A stretch of DNA of 64,000 bases, taken from Manihot esculenta (lineage: Eukaryota > Streptophyta > Magnoliopsida > Malpighiales > Euphorbiaceae). Location of the stretch: NCBI RefSeq assembly GCF_001659605.2, contig NC_035173.2, forward strand, positions 12,384,293-12,448,292. The letters are read 5' to 3'. The notes under the pieces were generated by a model. The model worked only from the letters and a program-made list of their open reading frames with translations. It had not been told where the DNA came from and searched no databases. The translations under genes and the position numbers were made by a program. Positions within the stretch are counted from its first letter, which is position 1. Each line of letters opens with the position of its first letter. Shown one piece after another: positions 23,978 through 36,010 of the stretch.

Positions 23978-26900
23978 TCAAACTTTTATTGACTTGATAT
24001 GAGTTCTGGGAAGAACAAATCCAGCTCTTCTTTCCTCAAACGAATACTCAATTTCATCAGGAACCTCTTCTGCCGGAGCAGCACCACATGGGACTGGTGG
24101 AGGGGGAGCTGGGGTCATCGCCGTCTGCATTGGAATAGACAATGTTGCAGGGGTTGTCGGCACAGGAATTGGCATAACCTTTGGAGTCCTGTTCTCTTCA
24201 TCTGGGATATAAGTTTTCAAAGGAGTAGTAGCAGTGAAGGAGAGTTGTTGTTCATTGGTTGCAAGTGTCTTCTTAGTTGTCTCAGTTTTTGCTGTGATCA
24301 TATCTTCTAAGATGTTGGCTTTTGATGATCCTGTGGAAGAAATAGGTGAGAAAGGTTTCCGCAGCATTGGGGAGTCTGTTTCATGACCATTTACAGAACT
24401 GAAGGAATGTTTTTTAGCAGGAAGACCAGCAATATCCGAACCTCTCCTACCTATGTAACAGTCAAAGAAAAATTACAAATATAATTAAACAAAGAACATC
24501 CATCATGCCAAACAAAAATTAGACATCATCACCTTCGTTCTTTGGCAAAATTCATAATTTTTATGTTCATTTCCTTTTCTTGAAACCACGAATATTCCAA
24601 GTTATTGTGGTACAAAATTTTTTGCTTTCAAGAAGTTTTGCTGTTGTTTTTAAGTATAATCAGTATATAAAGGCTTTTTGTGTCATTTTTTAGCAAACAT
24701 TGTTGATATATCAACAGAAAACTTCAAGAGACAGAACCTACATCTTCAACAATCAAAAGGAAGTTGCAAAGAAGCATTTGGTTTTCTTTCTAGTCCCCAA
24801 GGGAGAAGGTTGATCCCGTTATTGCTCAGTTTCAATTATATCATTTTGTGTTACGAACTCCTTAGGTGAATCTGACATTGTCAAAGTACTTACCAGCTGA
24901 TAACACTGCAAAGCCATCATCATGACGATGATTTGAAGGGTCATATTGGTGAATTCGGTCAACTTTCTTTCCAGGACGTGCATGTGGTGTAGCTTTGTTG
25001 GAGTGAGTTAAATCAGGTTTAGGAGTTTGAAGCATTGCTGCTCCAAGGGAGAGCCTTCTGTTGCTTGCACCTCCAGTTGAAACTCTGGGAGCTTTCTTCA
25101 CATTCTGAGTCTTTGAAGGGCTTGGTTTTGAGCCATAAAGTGCCTCCTGCTCTGCTATCAGCTGTCCCTGCAATTTCTTTTGATCCTATAACAGAAACAG
25201 CCAAGACAAGGTGAAATTAGGCATATCATGCGCAGGTAAGCATCCCCGACAAAATGCTAAAGCAACAGAGTCAGCCAATGCAATAATTAGTCAAAAGATA
25301 TAGTAAGGTGCAGTATGGTTAGAGTAAAACGACAGGTCCATACCCGCTGCCTCCGCTTTTCTTCCTCTTTCTCCTGCCGTAATATGGTATACTCCTCAAG
25401 CATAGAAAGAAGGCGAATCTGTAAAATTTTTTGAAAAGTGGTTCAGCTAAACTTTTTTCACAATTTTAGACAACAGAGAAATGGGTGAAACCAGCAGTCA
25501 AGACCCATACTTCTTTGATTCATGCAATGGAATAATCATTCCTTGGTCATGTAATGGAATTAATATTTTTTGCTTTCATTTTGAATTTATACTTTGCATC
25601 AGTAATTGAATATTTTTGAAGTTCCATAAAAAAGTTGTTGTGAAATAGTCATACCACAGCATTGAATACATACAATTTTGTACCGAGGTTAAGGATATTC
25701 ATTCTTATCTAATTCTGATTCTCTAAACAAAACCAAGCCTAAGAAGTACTAGACTTACACCATCATATAAAAACTCTATGCCTCTTTCCTTTTCCCATGC
25801 TATGGTTTTTGATGCCAGTGCCTCCACCATACCTGGACCAACATGTACAAAGCAACTTACAATGAGATGTGAACCAGATCTAAAATAGTATAATTTTGTG
25901 TTGCCAGGGGGTCGAAGGATCGGGTCAAAATAGTCCAACCAATAAGGCTCAGCCATGTCTCCCTATATCTTGGGAGCACAAATTAAATAGAAAAGATCCT
26001 AGTACATTAGTTCAGATGAAAGCTGTCAATACGGGAAGGGGCAGATACCTGGAAGTTTATTAACCAAAGCACGAGCCTTTTCTGCACGCTTAAGGGTAAG
26101 ATGAGCTCCTCTTCCTGCATTGTATCGGTTTTCATCCTATACGCACCAAGTGATAATTAAGCAATAAAACTAAGAAAAGTTGGAGTAAATATATAAAAGG
26201 AAGTGATTCGGACGCTTACTCTATTATACTCCTCAAGCCAGCATTCCTCATCACATGCAGCCAACCATTTATCAATCTTCTCAAGGATTTCCTTCCTGCT
26301 AAAAGCTTCTTCCTTAACTTTAGCTATTTGAAGTTCAATCTGCTCAAGGACACTTGCAGGGTCCACATCTCCTGCAAAAGTATGGACAATAAATGCTACA
26401 GTGCTACAAAGGACTAAAAGTTAGATCGATATAATGCCATCAAGATACGAGACAAATACCAGACCCTATCGCTTCTATGGCATATTCCATTGCAGTATCT
26501 GCTTCTGGAATCATATGTGTCTTTCTACAGATCTCTTCCAGCTCTGACCTCTTCTTCAGAACAAGATCTTTCATCTTGCTTGATTTCAACTCTTCCAACC
26601 TAGAGACTTCCGTCTCAACCTGCAAGTAAATTCTTGTAAGATTAATACCCAAATTTATCTGAGAATTAAAACTGTTTAAAATAACAATAATACTTAAATG
26701 AATCTTAAACTTTTTCTACCCACATAATTGATGAAGTCCACAGATAGAGTGTTTGGTTCAGTGATTTCATTTTCTGAAGCTGCTATATTACTTGTAACGT
26801 TCTGGAACATTTGCTGCTCTTCAATTGGAGTGTCCATCAAATTCCATAGCTCCAACATTGTAGTTGCAAGATCTTGGAGCTGTCATAACCCAAAGCACAA

Positions 26901-29028
26901 TATTGGTCAATACTAAAACTTCTTGGAAGCGATGTAGTTCAAAATTACCCAACTATTACCTTCTGCATTCTTTGAATTTTGATATCTCGCAATTTGAGTA
27001 TTGTGGTAGACAAATGATGAATTGCATCAGTATTTATGTTCCTGGATCCTCCAGTATCACCAAAACTTGGATGAATCTCGCTAACCGTTTGCTGGAAATC
27101 CATACCAAGCACTAAGCAGAGTGAGTTTAAAGTATCTAGATGCTCCTGAACCTGCTTCAAGCGATCACTCTGCAAAGAGAAGGGAGAACATCAGCAATAT
27201 TAAGAGTTAATAAATATAATTTAAATACGGAGGAGAAAGGAAGCAGTCTCAAACCTTCTCTGTTTGAAGTGCATGCAGCTGTCTGTGCAACTCTTCAAGT
27301 TTTCTCAATGAAAGATCAGCTTCATCAATGAATAAATGAGCAGCTGACCCATATATCTCATTTGAGATCTTCTGTATTTCTTCCAAAACCTCATGGAACT
27401 GATTTCTTCTTTCTAATTTCCTCTTCCGCATCTCATCAAGTTGTGGAAGAATCCTTTGAAGTTCTTCCTTCAAGCTTCCAGCATTTTGATCAGCCTGAAA
27501 TAATACAGACTTAGGGAAATAGAGAAAGAGCCCAATTCCTAGGTAATAGCAGTCCGCATCAACACATGTAATCTTCAAACCCTTATAAAATAATGCTTTA
27601 GAGAGAGGGAAAAAAAAAAAAGAAAAGAAAGAAAGAAAGAAAGAAAGCTAGTCTGACCAAAGCGGAGGAAACAGGAAAAAATTGTTATTCTTTGTTATTC
27701 AGGGGAAAAAGTAAACAAAAAGAAAATAGTTCCATCCCTTTAAATTTTTGCATCAAAAGGCTGGTCTTAAAGATTTACAATATTATGCAATAACATTTTG
27801 TTTGTAACCAGGTGCATATAAACTTTAGTTAAATAGATTTCACCATAGGACTTATCTGAAAATGAATTTCACGTTTGTATCTTATCATATATATTTAAAT
27901 AAAGTGAGACTATAGTGAAAAATTACAGAACTCTAATATTTTAGAAGCCATTTGAAAATTCCCATTTTTGATAGAATTTGACAAAAATAAACACAAATAA
28001 ATTGAATTGAAGATACAGAATTCTAGAAGAAAATTTTTGAGGTTCCAAAGACTTTAATTAATTCATTTGTTTCAATGCCTCCAAACTTAGATTAGTCTCA
28101 CAAGAAGTTTTACAGCGGATGAGATATTGTTGATACTATTATACTTCTATAGTACTAATTCCAATCATTTCTGTAATGCAAACAATAAAACTTGATAATT
28201 AAAAAAAAAAAAAAATCTACTTCATAATTCCTTTCCAAGACCATGATAGCAAAATTTAGTTGTAAATAAACCATATTATTAATCATAACTTAAAGGAGGT
28301 AAAAATCTCAGTATTACTTCAATCTATTTCTAACTTACCTAATATGCGCAGGTTAGAAACTTGAAAATTAGTAAAAATTCTACTTAATAATGTCTTTAAA
28401 TGACCATGATAGAAAATTTTAGTTGTAAATAAACCACATTAATAATCATAAAATAAGGGGATAAAAAGCTCATTGTTACTTCATTCTATTTCTAACTTGC
28501 CTAATATGTACAGGATAGAAATTTGAAAATTAATAAAAATTCTACTTCATAATGCTTTTAAATTACTGTGATAGCAAAATTTAGTTGTAAATACACCACA
28601 TTAACAATCATAACTTAAAGAGGGTAAAAAGCTCAGTATTATTTCATTTCCTAACCTGCCTAATATGTACAGGTCGCTCTCCCATAGCAGAACAAATAGC
28701 CGCAAGTTCAGCTTCAGAATCAGCAATTGCTTGCCTTAACTGAGCTCTATTCCTGTTTGCCTGATCCACCTTTCTTCTGTATACTTCAAGACATTCTTGT
28801 TCAAGCTCAAGCAGCATTTTATCTCTATCAGTATCGGACTCCCCAACCTCATCCCAAATGACCTGATTTCATGACAGAACAGAAAAATAGCATAAAGTTC
28901 AGCTAGTGTAGAAGCGACAAGACTAAATGGTATTTTTATGTTGAAGTTCCATAAACCTGCAACTCAAAAAGAAGGGATCCACAGGTTGTTTCCACTTGCA
29001 GAAGCGGATCGTTCTGAACATTAGACAT
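23978..29028 (-). CDS. MAP65-3: Microtubule-associated protein 65-3-like (MAP65/ASE1/PRC1 family), 12 coding exons, 732 aa
   Basis: Exons, in transcript order: 28957-29028, 28656-28862, 27255-27494, 26960-27169, 26724-26879, 26460-26619, 26220-26371, 26049-26136, 25759-25832, 25344-25418, 24894-25185, 23978-24450. All junctions are GT-AG and phases agree (2199 nt). It opens [20 protein letters not shown], then the coiled-coil spectrin-like rod (about 25-400), the conserved [12 protein letters not shown] and FLYDG region, RRLSLGAAM at about 521, and a tail with YSFEERR about 22 residues from the end. The tail and the opening match the cytokinesis member MAP65-3 (PLEIADE) better than MAP65-1, from memory. 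The family bundles antiparallel microtubules; MAP65-3 acts at the phragmoplast midline. Length is near the Arabidopsis protein (about 707 aa). The gene looks intact. MSA-like sites upstream fit G2/M expression. Confidence 0.92.
27610..27648. repeat. A-rich/GAAA microsatellite in MAP65-3 intron 2
   Basis: A run of A followed by about six GAAA units. Simple repeat inside the intron between exons 2 and 3. Confidence 0.9.
28215..28674 (-). repeat. Three tandem copies (about 162 bp) in MAP65-3 intron 2, including the end of exon 2
   Basis: TCTACTT starts recur at 28216, 28379 and 28541 (period 163 and 162). Each unit ends, on the gene strand, with a copy of the last bases of exon 2 and its donor: CCTGTACATATTAGGCAG|GTTAG (true), GGCAAGTTAG near 28495 and GGTAAGTTAG near 28334. 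The copies are about 85-90% alike by eye. Confidence 0.85.
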
Positions 29029-29770
29029 GTTAATAGAACTCGTGCTGCCCAAAAAGAAAAAAAAAAAAACAAAAAACAAAAAAGAAGTTAATTTATCTGT
29101 TTCAGATCTACGTTGACTACATGTGAATCAACATTTAGAAAACAGCAAATCAAACAAGTAAACACATGGGTGCTGGTGCCTTTTTCCCATATTGCAGAAA
29201 ACATTTGACAAAATAAAAAGGAACAAGAAATATATTTTGCTCTTTTCCACTTGGTAGCTGTTTTGTGTCCAGAAACTCAAAATTAGGTTTGAATTGTCGG
29301 TAAGAACAATTTAAAATCTTTAAGCGCACAAAGTTTCCCTATTTCAACTGTCGGAAAAGAAGCGTATACCATTGAGTTCCAGCTCAACCACATAATTCAA
29401 GCGAGCAATTACTAATTCTTCTTGAATAACGACAGAAAAATCCAGGAAGAGAAGATGTTGAAGTTAGTGGAACTCTTCTATGATCTCAGAGTTCCGAAAA
29501 ACAAACGAAATTGACTTGATTTACTTTTTCTTGCTATTTTCAACATTTTTCTCAGCAAACAAATAGAAAATTGACAAGTACAGGAAAAATGAAATAGAAA
29601 TGTGAGTGGAATCAGAGGACAAACCTGAACAGTAGAAGTTCAATGTAAATTTTCTCGAGAAAAATGAGTTTGTTCCAAGAAAATGCGATAAATAAGGTCT
29701 GAAGTTGATGGAAAAGAATTGATCGAGATTTGAGAGAGACCAGAGCCGTTTAAGGAAAAATGGACCGTTA
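29029..29770 (-). other. 5' UTR of MAP65-3 with probable leader intron
   Basis: Immediately upstream of the ATG the minus strand reads T-rich sequence then GGGCAG|CACGAG, a good acceptor at 29045-29046. A matching donor CTGTTCAG|GTTTGTCC lies at 29623-29624. This gives a leader exon from about 29625 upward and an intron of 580 bp (29045-29624). Transcript evidence is needed to fix the start. Confidence 0.55.
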
Positions 29771-29772
29771 GA
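29745..29772 (-). promoter_or_regulatory. Two MSA-like (mitosis-specific activator) sites at the MAP65-3 leader
   Basis: On the minus strand, TCTAACGGTCC (29762-29772) matches 10 of 11 positions of the MSA consensus YCYAACGGYYA. A second AACGG core (AAACGGCTC) lies at 29744-29752. MSA sites bind three-repeat MYB factors and drive G2/M expression of cytokinesis genes, which fits a MAP65-3 gene. Position near the transcription start is inferred. Confidence 0.6.
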
Positions 29773-30895
29773 AGAGCGGGTGTTAAGGATTTTGAGATTT
29801 TGCTTTGCTTTTAATGATAGTGAGTTTGGATTCCTTTGGAACCAAAGATGATTTGAAATTCAAAATTGCTTCAGCGGACGGATGTAATCCTCTGCGGCCA
29901 CTCTACATATTACGTTTAAGTATAGACCATAGATCTTTTTAATCCGACGCTCTAGATTCTACGATGTGTATGAATGGGGATCTAGTATGGTAACCAATAA
30001 CACAACGCCATGTCAGCTTCAGGAGAGAGAAAAGAACGGGATCCATACCGTCTCGCTCTCGATTTGACATCTGGTGAGAGGTAAGGATTAAGAGGCCCAA
30101 CGTGAAGTGTAGCTTTTATTTTTATAAGAACTATGACATTCTGAAAATTTATTACATCGTTTATATTTTAAAATTATTCATTTGATATATATTTTTTATT
30201 TGATAAAATAAAATTGTTTAATTTTCTTGTTAAAAAAATTATTAATTAATTGATTTCAACGTTAAACATGTATTAAATAATATAAATATTTAAAATTATA
30301 AAATTAAATAATATTTATATTAAAAAATACATACTCATAGTAACCAAATAAACCCATACAACAATGAACACTTGAATCCTTAATTTCTTTTACAATTTTA
30401 ATATATATTTTTTATTTTTGTTAAATCCACCTAATTTTTATTTTGATACAACAATAATAATAATTACAATATATTTTTATATGATTAAATAAAAATAACA
30501 ATTAAATTATATTATTAAATAAATTAACAAATATTTAATGGAAACGCGTGGAAAAAATAACGATTATATTTTTAGATTAAAAAAAAGATGTATGGAGTAA
30601 AAAATTTTGAAATTATAAAAAATTAATAATAATGCAGTTTATTTATCTGTTCCATAACAACCTAAAACGACGTCTCTGCAATCAGATAGAGCCGTCACTG
30701 TCTTCCGCTTTCTCCGTCCACCCACTTTCCTCCAACTCTGCTATTTTCGCTCCAATTTCTACTCCACCTCAACGTTGAACGTTGTTGCCCCACATTACAA
30801 TTTTCTCTTACAATTCTCTCAAGAGACAAACGGAAAATCATGGCTATGGAGCTGCTTCGACCCTCGCCATCTATCATGGCTGAAATGCCCTTTCT
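29773..30895. other. Divergent promoter region between MAP65-3 and the orphan ORF
   Basis: The part next to MAP65-3 is of mixed composition, 30110-30660 is very AT-rich, and 30660-30895 is C/T-rich like a plant 5' leader. Short frames here (for example the one starting 30775) show no recognisable similarity. Confidence 0.5.
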
Positions 30896-31210
30896 GTGCT
30901 GTTAATGATGAGATTCTGGTCGATTGCTTCCAAACCGGCCAACGTCGGTTCAGTCTCATGTGGATCATCGCCGGAGATGAGTGAGGCTGGTTCCAGATCT
31001 GGCAGAGGGAGGAGAAGGTTTAACTCCGCAAACGGAAATTTGAGCAAGGAGAAGGTGGATGCGGTGGTGACTCTGCCTCTCCTACCGGAGACTCCTGACT
31101 GTAAGGACACTCCTGAAAGAGAAACACTGGTGGAGTTGCTTTCACCAAAGCAAGTAGAGAGCGTTTCCACCTGCCTTAGTTTATGCATACGGTATGGATT
31201 GAAAAAATAA
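30896..31210 (+). CDS. Orphan ORF or first-exon fragment, about 100 codons
   Basis: The frame runs ATG 30896 (also in-frame ATGs at 30905, 30908 and 30977) to TAA at 31208. Composition is like coding sequence (GC-richer than the flanks, third positions mixed). The protein is basic and serine-rich near its middle (GSRSGRGRRRFNSAN), then has LPLLPETPDCKDTPERE and ends IRYGLKK. ATACG|GTATGG at about 31190 is a possible donor, so this may be exon 1 of a gene whose downstream exons are lost or replaced by the AT-rich repeats that begin about 31260. I do not recognise the family. The opposite strand is also open (30874-31188) but has no better claim. Confidence 0.4.
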   Translation: MLLMMRFWSIASKPANVGSVSCGSSPEMSEAGSRSGRGRRRFNSANGNLSKEKVDAVVTLPLLPETPDCKDTPERETLVELLSPKQVESVSTCLSLCIRYGLKK

Positions 31211-32035
31211 TTTTTAGAGATTTGAAATCATTACTGTGTAGAGTGCACAAAGGATCGACTCCCCACCCTATTTTAAAAAAAATTAATGAAAAAAGTAAAA
31301 AAAATAGTCAAAGACAAGGCATAAAGTATTTACACGAAATTAAAATATAAAAATTTAAGTGTTTAATTTTAAAAATATAAAAATTAATTTATTAATTATA
31401 ATATAATTTAAAAATTAAAATATAATTTAACTCATTATAAATATAATAAACTAGAACTTTACTCAAATAAGTTGGTTTAACTTATTATCCATTCAAATTC
31501 GAGGTTGAATCATTTATAAGCTTGATTATGTTATTAAATTTATTTAATTAAATAATATATTGTATTAAAATTAATTTAAATTACAATAAATTTTAATTTA
31601 AACTTAATTAATTTAAAACAAATACTAAATTGCTTAATCGTGGGACAAATGAGTCTGTAATATGGCATAAGACGTATCTAGTTCGAAAGGGAGGGAAGAT
31701 TTTAAACTTGAGAATTAAAGATTGAAAAAAAAATATTTGTGAATTGGAGTGTCACGAAAAATATATTTGCGTCTGTGCGTCATTTTAAGCCACGTTAGAC
31801 ATTTTATTTAAAAAAAAGAATTGTGGTTGGCGTTAGGAATACAGGACCATAATTTAATTTTTTATTTTTTATTTTTTATAATAAAATATTTATATTATAT
31901 TAATATAATATATTTTATTAATTTTAATATATTATTATTATAATATTACAATTAAATAATATTAACTATAAATTTATTTATTATTATTAAATATATGTAT
32001 AAGAGTTCTGAATTAAATAATTAATAAAAAATTAA

Positions 32036-32325
32036 TAAATAAATTAATTAATTAATATAAATATTTAAAATTATAAAAATTAAATTTATTTTTTATTAAG
32101 CTGTTACTTAGAATTATAAAATAAAATTATACTCTAACTTAAATAATTAATTAATTAATATGAATATTTAAAATTATAAAAATTAAATTTATTTTTATTG
32201 GGGTGCTATTTAGAATTATAAAATAAAATTATATTGTAATTTAAATAATTAATAAAAAATTAATTAATTAATTAATATAAATATTTAAAATTATAAAAAT
32301 TAAATTTATTTTTTATTAAAGTGAT
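32036..32325. repeat. Imperfect AT-rich tandem repeat, about 2.6 units
   Basis: The block TTTAAAATTATAAAAATTAA recurs at about 32063, 32166 and 32284. Each is followed by TTTATTTTT and then an ATTTAGAATTATAAAATAAA-like block (twice). Unit length about 103-118 bp. Confidence 0.75.
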
Positions 32326-33014
32326 TTTATATAGGTTTAATAGCACCATAATATTATAATTTTAAATATTTTTATATGCAGTTCTTTACTATATTTTTAT
32401 GGTATTTTTATTAAAAATATTTTTATAATAATTATTTTTATGTGAAATAACATTAAATCATGTACAAAAATATTAGTACTATTTAATTGTAGAATTATTA
32501 TATTAATCTATTAAAATAATAAAAAAATTTATTATTGAACAAATGTATACGATATGATTAAATTATTTTTATATATCTAATTGCAACATAATATCAATTT
32601 TATAATTTGAAATATAATTTCAGTAATTTTTTATTTAAATATTAATAATAAAATTTATTAAATATTAATATATTAAAAAATAATAAAAAATAGAATATAA
32701 ATAAAATTATTAAATTAATAATATATTTATATTATATTAATTTAAAATATTATTTATATTATATTTTTATAATAATAAATATTTTTATAATATATTTTAT
32801 TAATTTTATTAGACTGTTTTTTCGTCGTATATAATCATAGAATAATATTAATTTTATGATATTATATATAATTACAGAATAATATTAATTTTATTATTAA
32901 TAATAATTAAAAAATAATATTAAAAATAAAAAATATTTTTATTTTAAATTAATATAATATAAATATTTTATTATAATATATTAATAATTAAAAAATAAAA
33001 ATAAATAAATCATG

Positions 33015-33092
33015 GCCTAGTGCCGCTTTAAGTGGCGCCAGACCACAATTTTTTACAAAAAACGTCTGGTGCCATTTAAAGTGGCGTCAGGC
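33015..33092. repeat. GC-rich foldback in AT-rich DNA
   Basis: The 29-bp arm 33015-33043 (GCCTAGTGCCGC...GCCAGAC) is the reverse complement of 33064-33092 (GTCTGGTGCCAT...GTCAGGC) with about six mismatches, mostly C/T or G/A type. A 20-bp spacer separates them. Each arm also contains its own partial GGCGCCA palindrome. Confidence 0.8.
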
Positions 33093-33365
33093 TCTGGCGC
33101 TTGTTAAACAGGTGCCAAATACACTTTTCGACTGCCACCTGACATCTCAACCCCAAATTCATAAATATATTTCTCCCAACCCCTAATTCACAAATTTAAA
33201 ATCATTCGCCCCTAAATTGTCAAAAAGTCCGAAAGGAAAAGGGTATTCCATTTTCATAGGGAAGGAGAACGGAGAATCCTTCATCCTCCCTTATAACAGA
33301 GATAAAAGACCCATATAGCTGCTCTTTTTTTATTAATAATATTTATTTAATTTTTATTTTGTATT

Positions 33366-34752
33366 GATGTTGTTGAGATTAAATTGGTGACGTATACGGA
33401 ATGAGACTACACAATAATTAGTTAGAATCTGTAAGGAAGAAAATGTGAGGCGCTGGTGGGTGCTCACAGTAGCCATTCCGACACTTAAATCAGTATTTTG
33501 AATAATAGAGAGAATGCAATGAATTACTTAAAGTTTGAGTAACATTAGAGAATAGTATATATTTATCTCTGTGATCTTTCTCTTTTTATATTATAAGAGG
33601 GTGGTGATGAATATAAAATTTTTCGATAATCCTGATACGGATCCAATAGAGCAAATTTCTAACAATAGTGTGGAGCAAACTTATGTTATTCAAATGGATC
33701 TATAAGGAGTTCAAAATCATATTTATATGATCCATATATATTTGGGGCGTGCTTCAACTCATATGGGGCGAATTTGGTGCAATACTTGCAATCATAGGCT
33801 TAGGGAGCCTAATCAAACCTATGGACTAAAACTACACAAAGGAAAGTCTAAAGTGAAGATCAAGAAAGACTTTTGTAAAGATTCAGCTTTGTTATGATGG
33901 GCTTGCTATGTTTTATTATTTAAACACTTGTTTTATTTTAGATTTGTTTGGGCTTGTATTCTAGCCACATTTTATCTTTTAAGTTTTAGAGTATTTGGCT
34001 ATGTTTTGGGCTTATGTTTTAATATTTATGTGTTTGATGTGTTATTTTAGTGTGTGATTAGGCTTGGGTCTTGTGTGTGACTCGGTCAGCCCGAAAAAGA
34101 GTGTCTTAGGGTTTTATTTTCTCTCCTTACTATATAAGGATAAGAAACACTTGTAAGAGGCAGCTTTGAATCTAAATTTTCAGAATTCTTTTCATGCCTT
34201 TGGTGTGTATTGCGTTGAGTGAAAGTGAGGATTTGCTTTCATCAATTGCACCAAGAATCTTGGCTAACTTATCAACTATTCGTTGTGGCGTTTGTCGAAT
34301 TCTCATCTAAATCCTTCAATCATTGGTGTTTCAGCTTCTCTAAGTGTGGGATGCCATAGAAGGTGGGTTTATCAAATCTTTAGATTCCATATCTACTTAT
34401 GCGTGTGGGTTTGAGGCTTGTAACATAGGGTTCCGTGTCAAATCTGGCAGTGAGGTGGCTGGCTGCTTGATAAGGGATATCGCCAGCTAATAAGTTGGCA
34501 ATCTCGCGATTATAGGTGTAATGAGTATATGCTGGACCATACCTGCTAACAGTAACTTCGTGTCGAGACTTCATGTCGAGACTCACCCGTTCGAGGGAAG
34601 GGTGAGTCTCGATGCTGCACCAAGTGTTATGGTATTCGGATCTTTCTTCTCTCAGTATGGACTGCATTTCCTACTCATTTGATCCTTGCCATGTAGACTT
34701 ATCTCGTGAGGACAGCTTATGGTTTGCTTTGGCTAATTGTTATGTAGCATCA
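33366..34752 (-). mobile_element. Tat-lineage LTR, copy B, with a foreign insertion
   Basis: Matches copy C at its start (GGAATGAGACTA, AAATCAGTATT, ATTAGAGAATAGTATA, TCTCTTTTTAT) and again after about 34430 to the end GTTATGTAGCATCA followed by GAGGTCCCTCCACTGG. The gap is filled by a separate sequence (33645-34430). Limits are approximate to about 10 bp. Confidence 0.6.
33645..34430 (+). mobile_element. Probable solo LTR inserted in Tat copy B
   Basis: About 780 bp absent from copy C at this point. It has a TATA-like ACTATATAAGGA at about 34130 followed by a leader-like stretch, and may begin TGATACGGATCC and end TTGTAACA. No matching 5-bp target duplication was found, so the ends and the class are uncertain. 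Confidence 0.4.
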
Positions 34753-35714
34753 GAGGTCCCTCCACTGGTCTTTGATTCTTCAGATTCGAATGTTATGTTT
34801 TGTCTTCTTGATCACGTGGCACAATTTGACTGTTTGCATCATTTTGTCTTCCCTTGGTCATAATGGCAGCCTTATTCTTTGGTCCATATTAAAGACTGCC
34901 AAATATGCTACTGTATAAGAATTCTCTTTTCTCTTTTGTGTTTGTAACTACCATCTTCGGGAGACATGGAATGGGGCACTTCCTTTCTCTCTTTTAAGCA
35001 TAACAAGATCTGTGTGGAGGATACCATCGTGGTCTACGAGAAGCAGCTGAAGGTAAGTTTTTGGTGAAGGCACGAGCATACTGCTGATAGTTGCATCTGG
35101 CTTGACTATAATGCTTCTTTGGTATCATGATCCTTGGACCTTTATGAACGTGCAATTATACTATTTGGCACCGAGGGCTGCAATCAGTCCAACTATAACA
35201 CCTTTTCGGTATTGCAGCCTTAAGGTGAGGGGTTGGATTATACAAGGTTGATTCCGAGGGCAAGGCCAGGAAGGCAGTTGGAGAGACAGTTCTTCGCATG
35301 GCCTTTCAACCAGTGTCTTCCCATAAAATAAGATGGAGTTTCTGCTCATGGATTTTTTAGGATTTTGATGTAATAGAGACTTTACTCGAGTCCTTTTTTA
35401 TCTCCTTGAAATCTTTTGTAATGAAAATATTTATTTTGCCTATCTCATTCAGCAGTAAAGACATATATATTTGGGGATTTTAACTCCTGGTTTAGCGAAT
35501 GTTTAGTAGAATAGAATGAATACCCAGAAATGTAGACTAGCGGGTACTCATCTCTACCCCATATAATGCCATGTGTGTTTTCATAATAAGTGGCCTTTAT
35601 TTATCTTGGTTTTTTGCTATAAGGTTCGCCTTATCCTTTAAATTATCCTCTGATCTTTGATTGGCTTCCCCCTTGGGAATTAGTATACCCCCTACTATGT
35701 TCTCTTAGGGCGGG
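34753..35714 (+). pseudogene. Remnant of Tat accessory ORF, copy B
   Basis: The plus strand at about 35000-35055 encodes KICVEDTIVVYEKQLK after small corrections, the same motif as TEDTII...EEQLKAGL at 8855-8915 and VEDI..V..Q at 44080-44185. It then runs into sequence shared with copy C (GGAAGGCAGTTGGAGAGACA; TTTTGATGTAATAGAGACTTT). Only short frames remain. Confidence 0.5.
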
Positions 35715-36010
35715 TGACCTATTTATACGGACCAACGTCCAAATGGTCTAGCGAGAACTGTCTTGTGACCTAACTTGGAAAAAATTGCTTTGTGACTTTA
35801 ATTAGTGGGACCGACGCCCGAATGGTTTGATGAGAACCGCCTTGTGACTTGGCTTGGTGAAAATTGTCTTGTGGCCTTGATTAGTGGGACCAACACCTGA
35901 ATGATCTGGAGGGAGCCGCTTGTGACCTAGTCTGGTGAAAACTGTTTTATGGCCTTAATTAGTGAGACCGACATCTGAATGGTCTGGCGGGAATCGCCTT
36001 ATGACCTAAA
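35715..36010. repeat. Tandem array, four units of about 79 bp
   Basis: Units carry GGGACCGACGCCCGAATGGT-like, then GAGAACCGCCTTGTGACCT-like, then GTGAAAACTGTCTTGTGGCCTT-like pieces. Starts at about 35739, 35807, 35886 and 35966. The same array, longer, occurs at 55790-56515. Confidence 0.8.

Larger units (their letters stand above)
31211..33365. other. Extremely AT-rich region
   Basis: No gene seen. It contains an imperfect tandem repeat (about 32036-32325) and, near the right end, a GC-rich foldback. The last 200 bases are of mixed composition. Confidence 0.65.

Noticed and set aside
23999..24310. 103-codon + strand ORF
   Set aside because: Antisense shadow of the last MAP65-3 exon.
30874..31188. 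104-codon minus-strand ORF
   Set aside because: Overlaps the + strand orphan ORF; neither is recognised, but the leader-like upstream region and donor signal favour the + strand.
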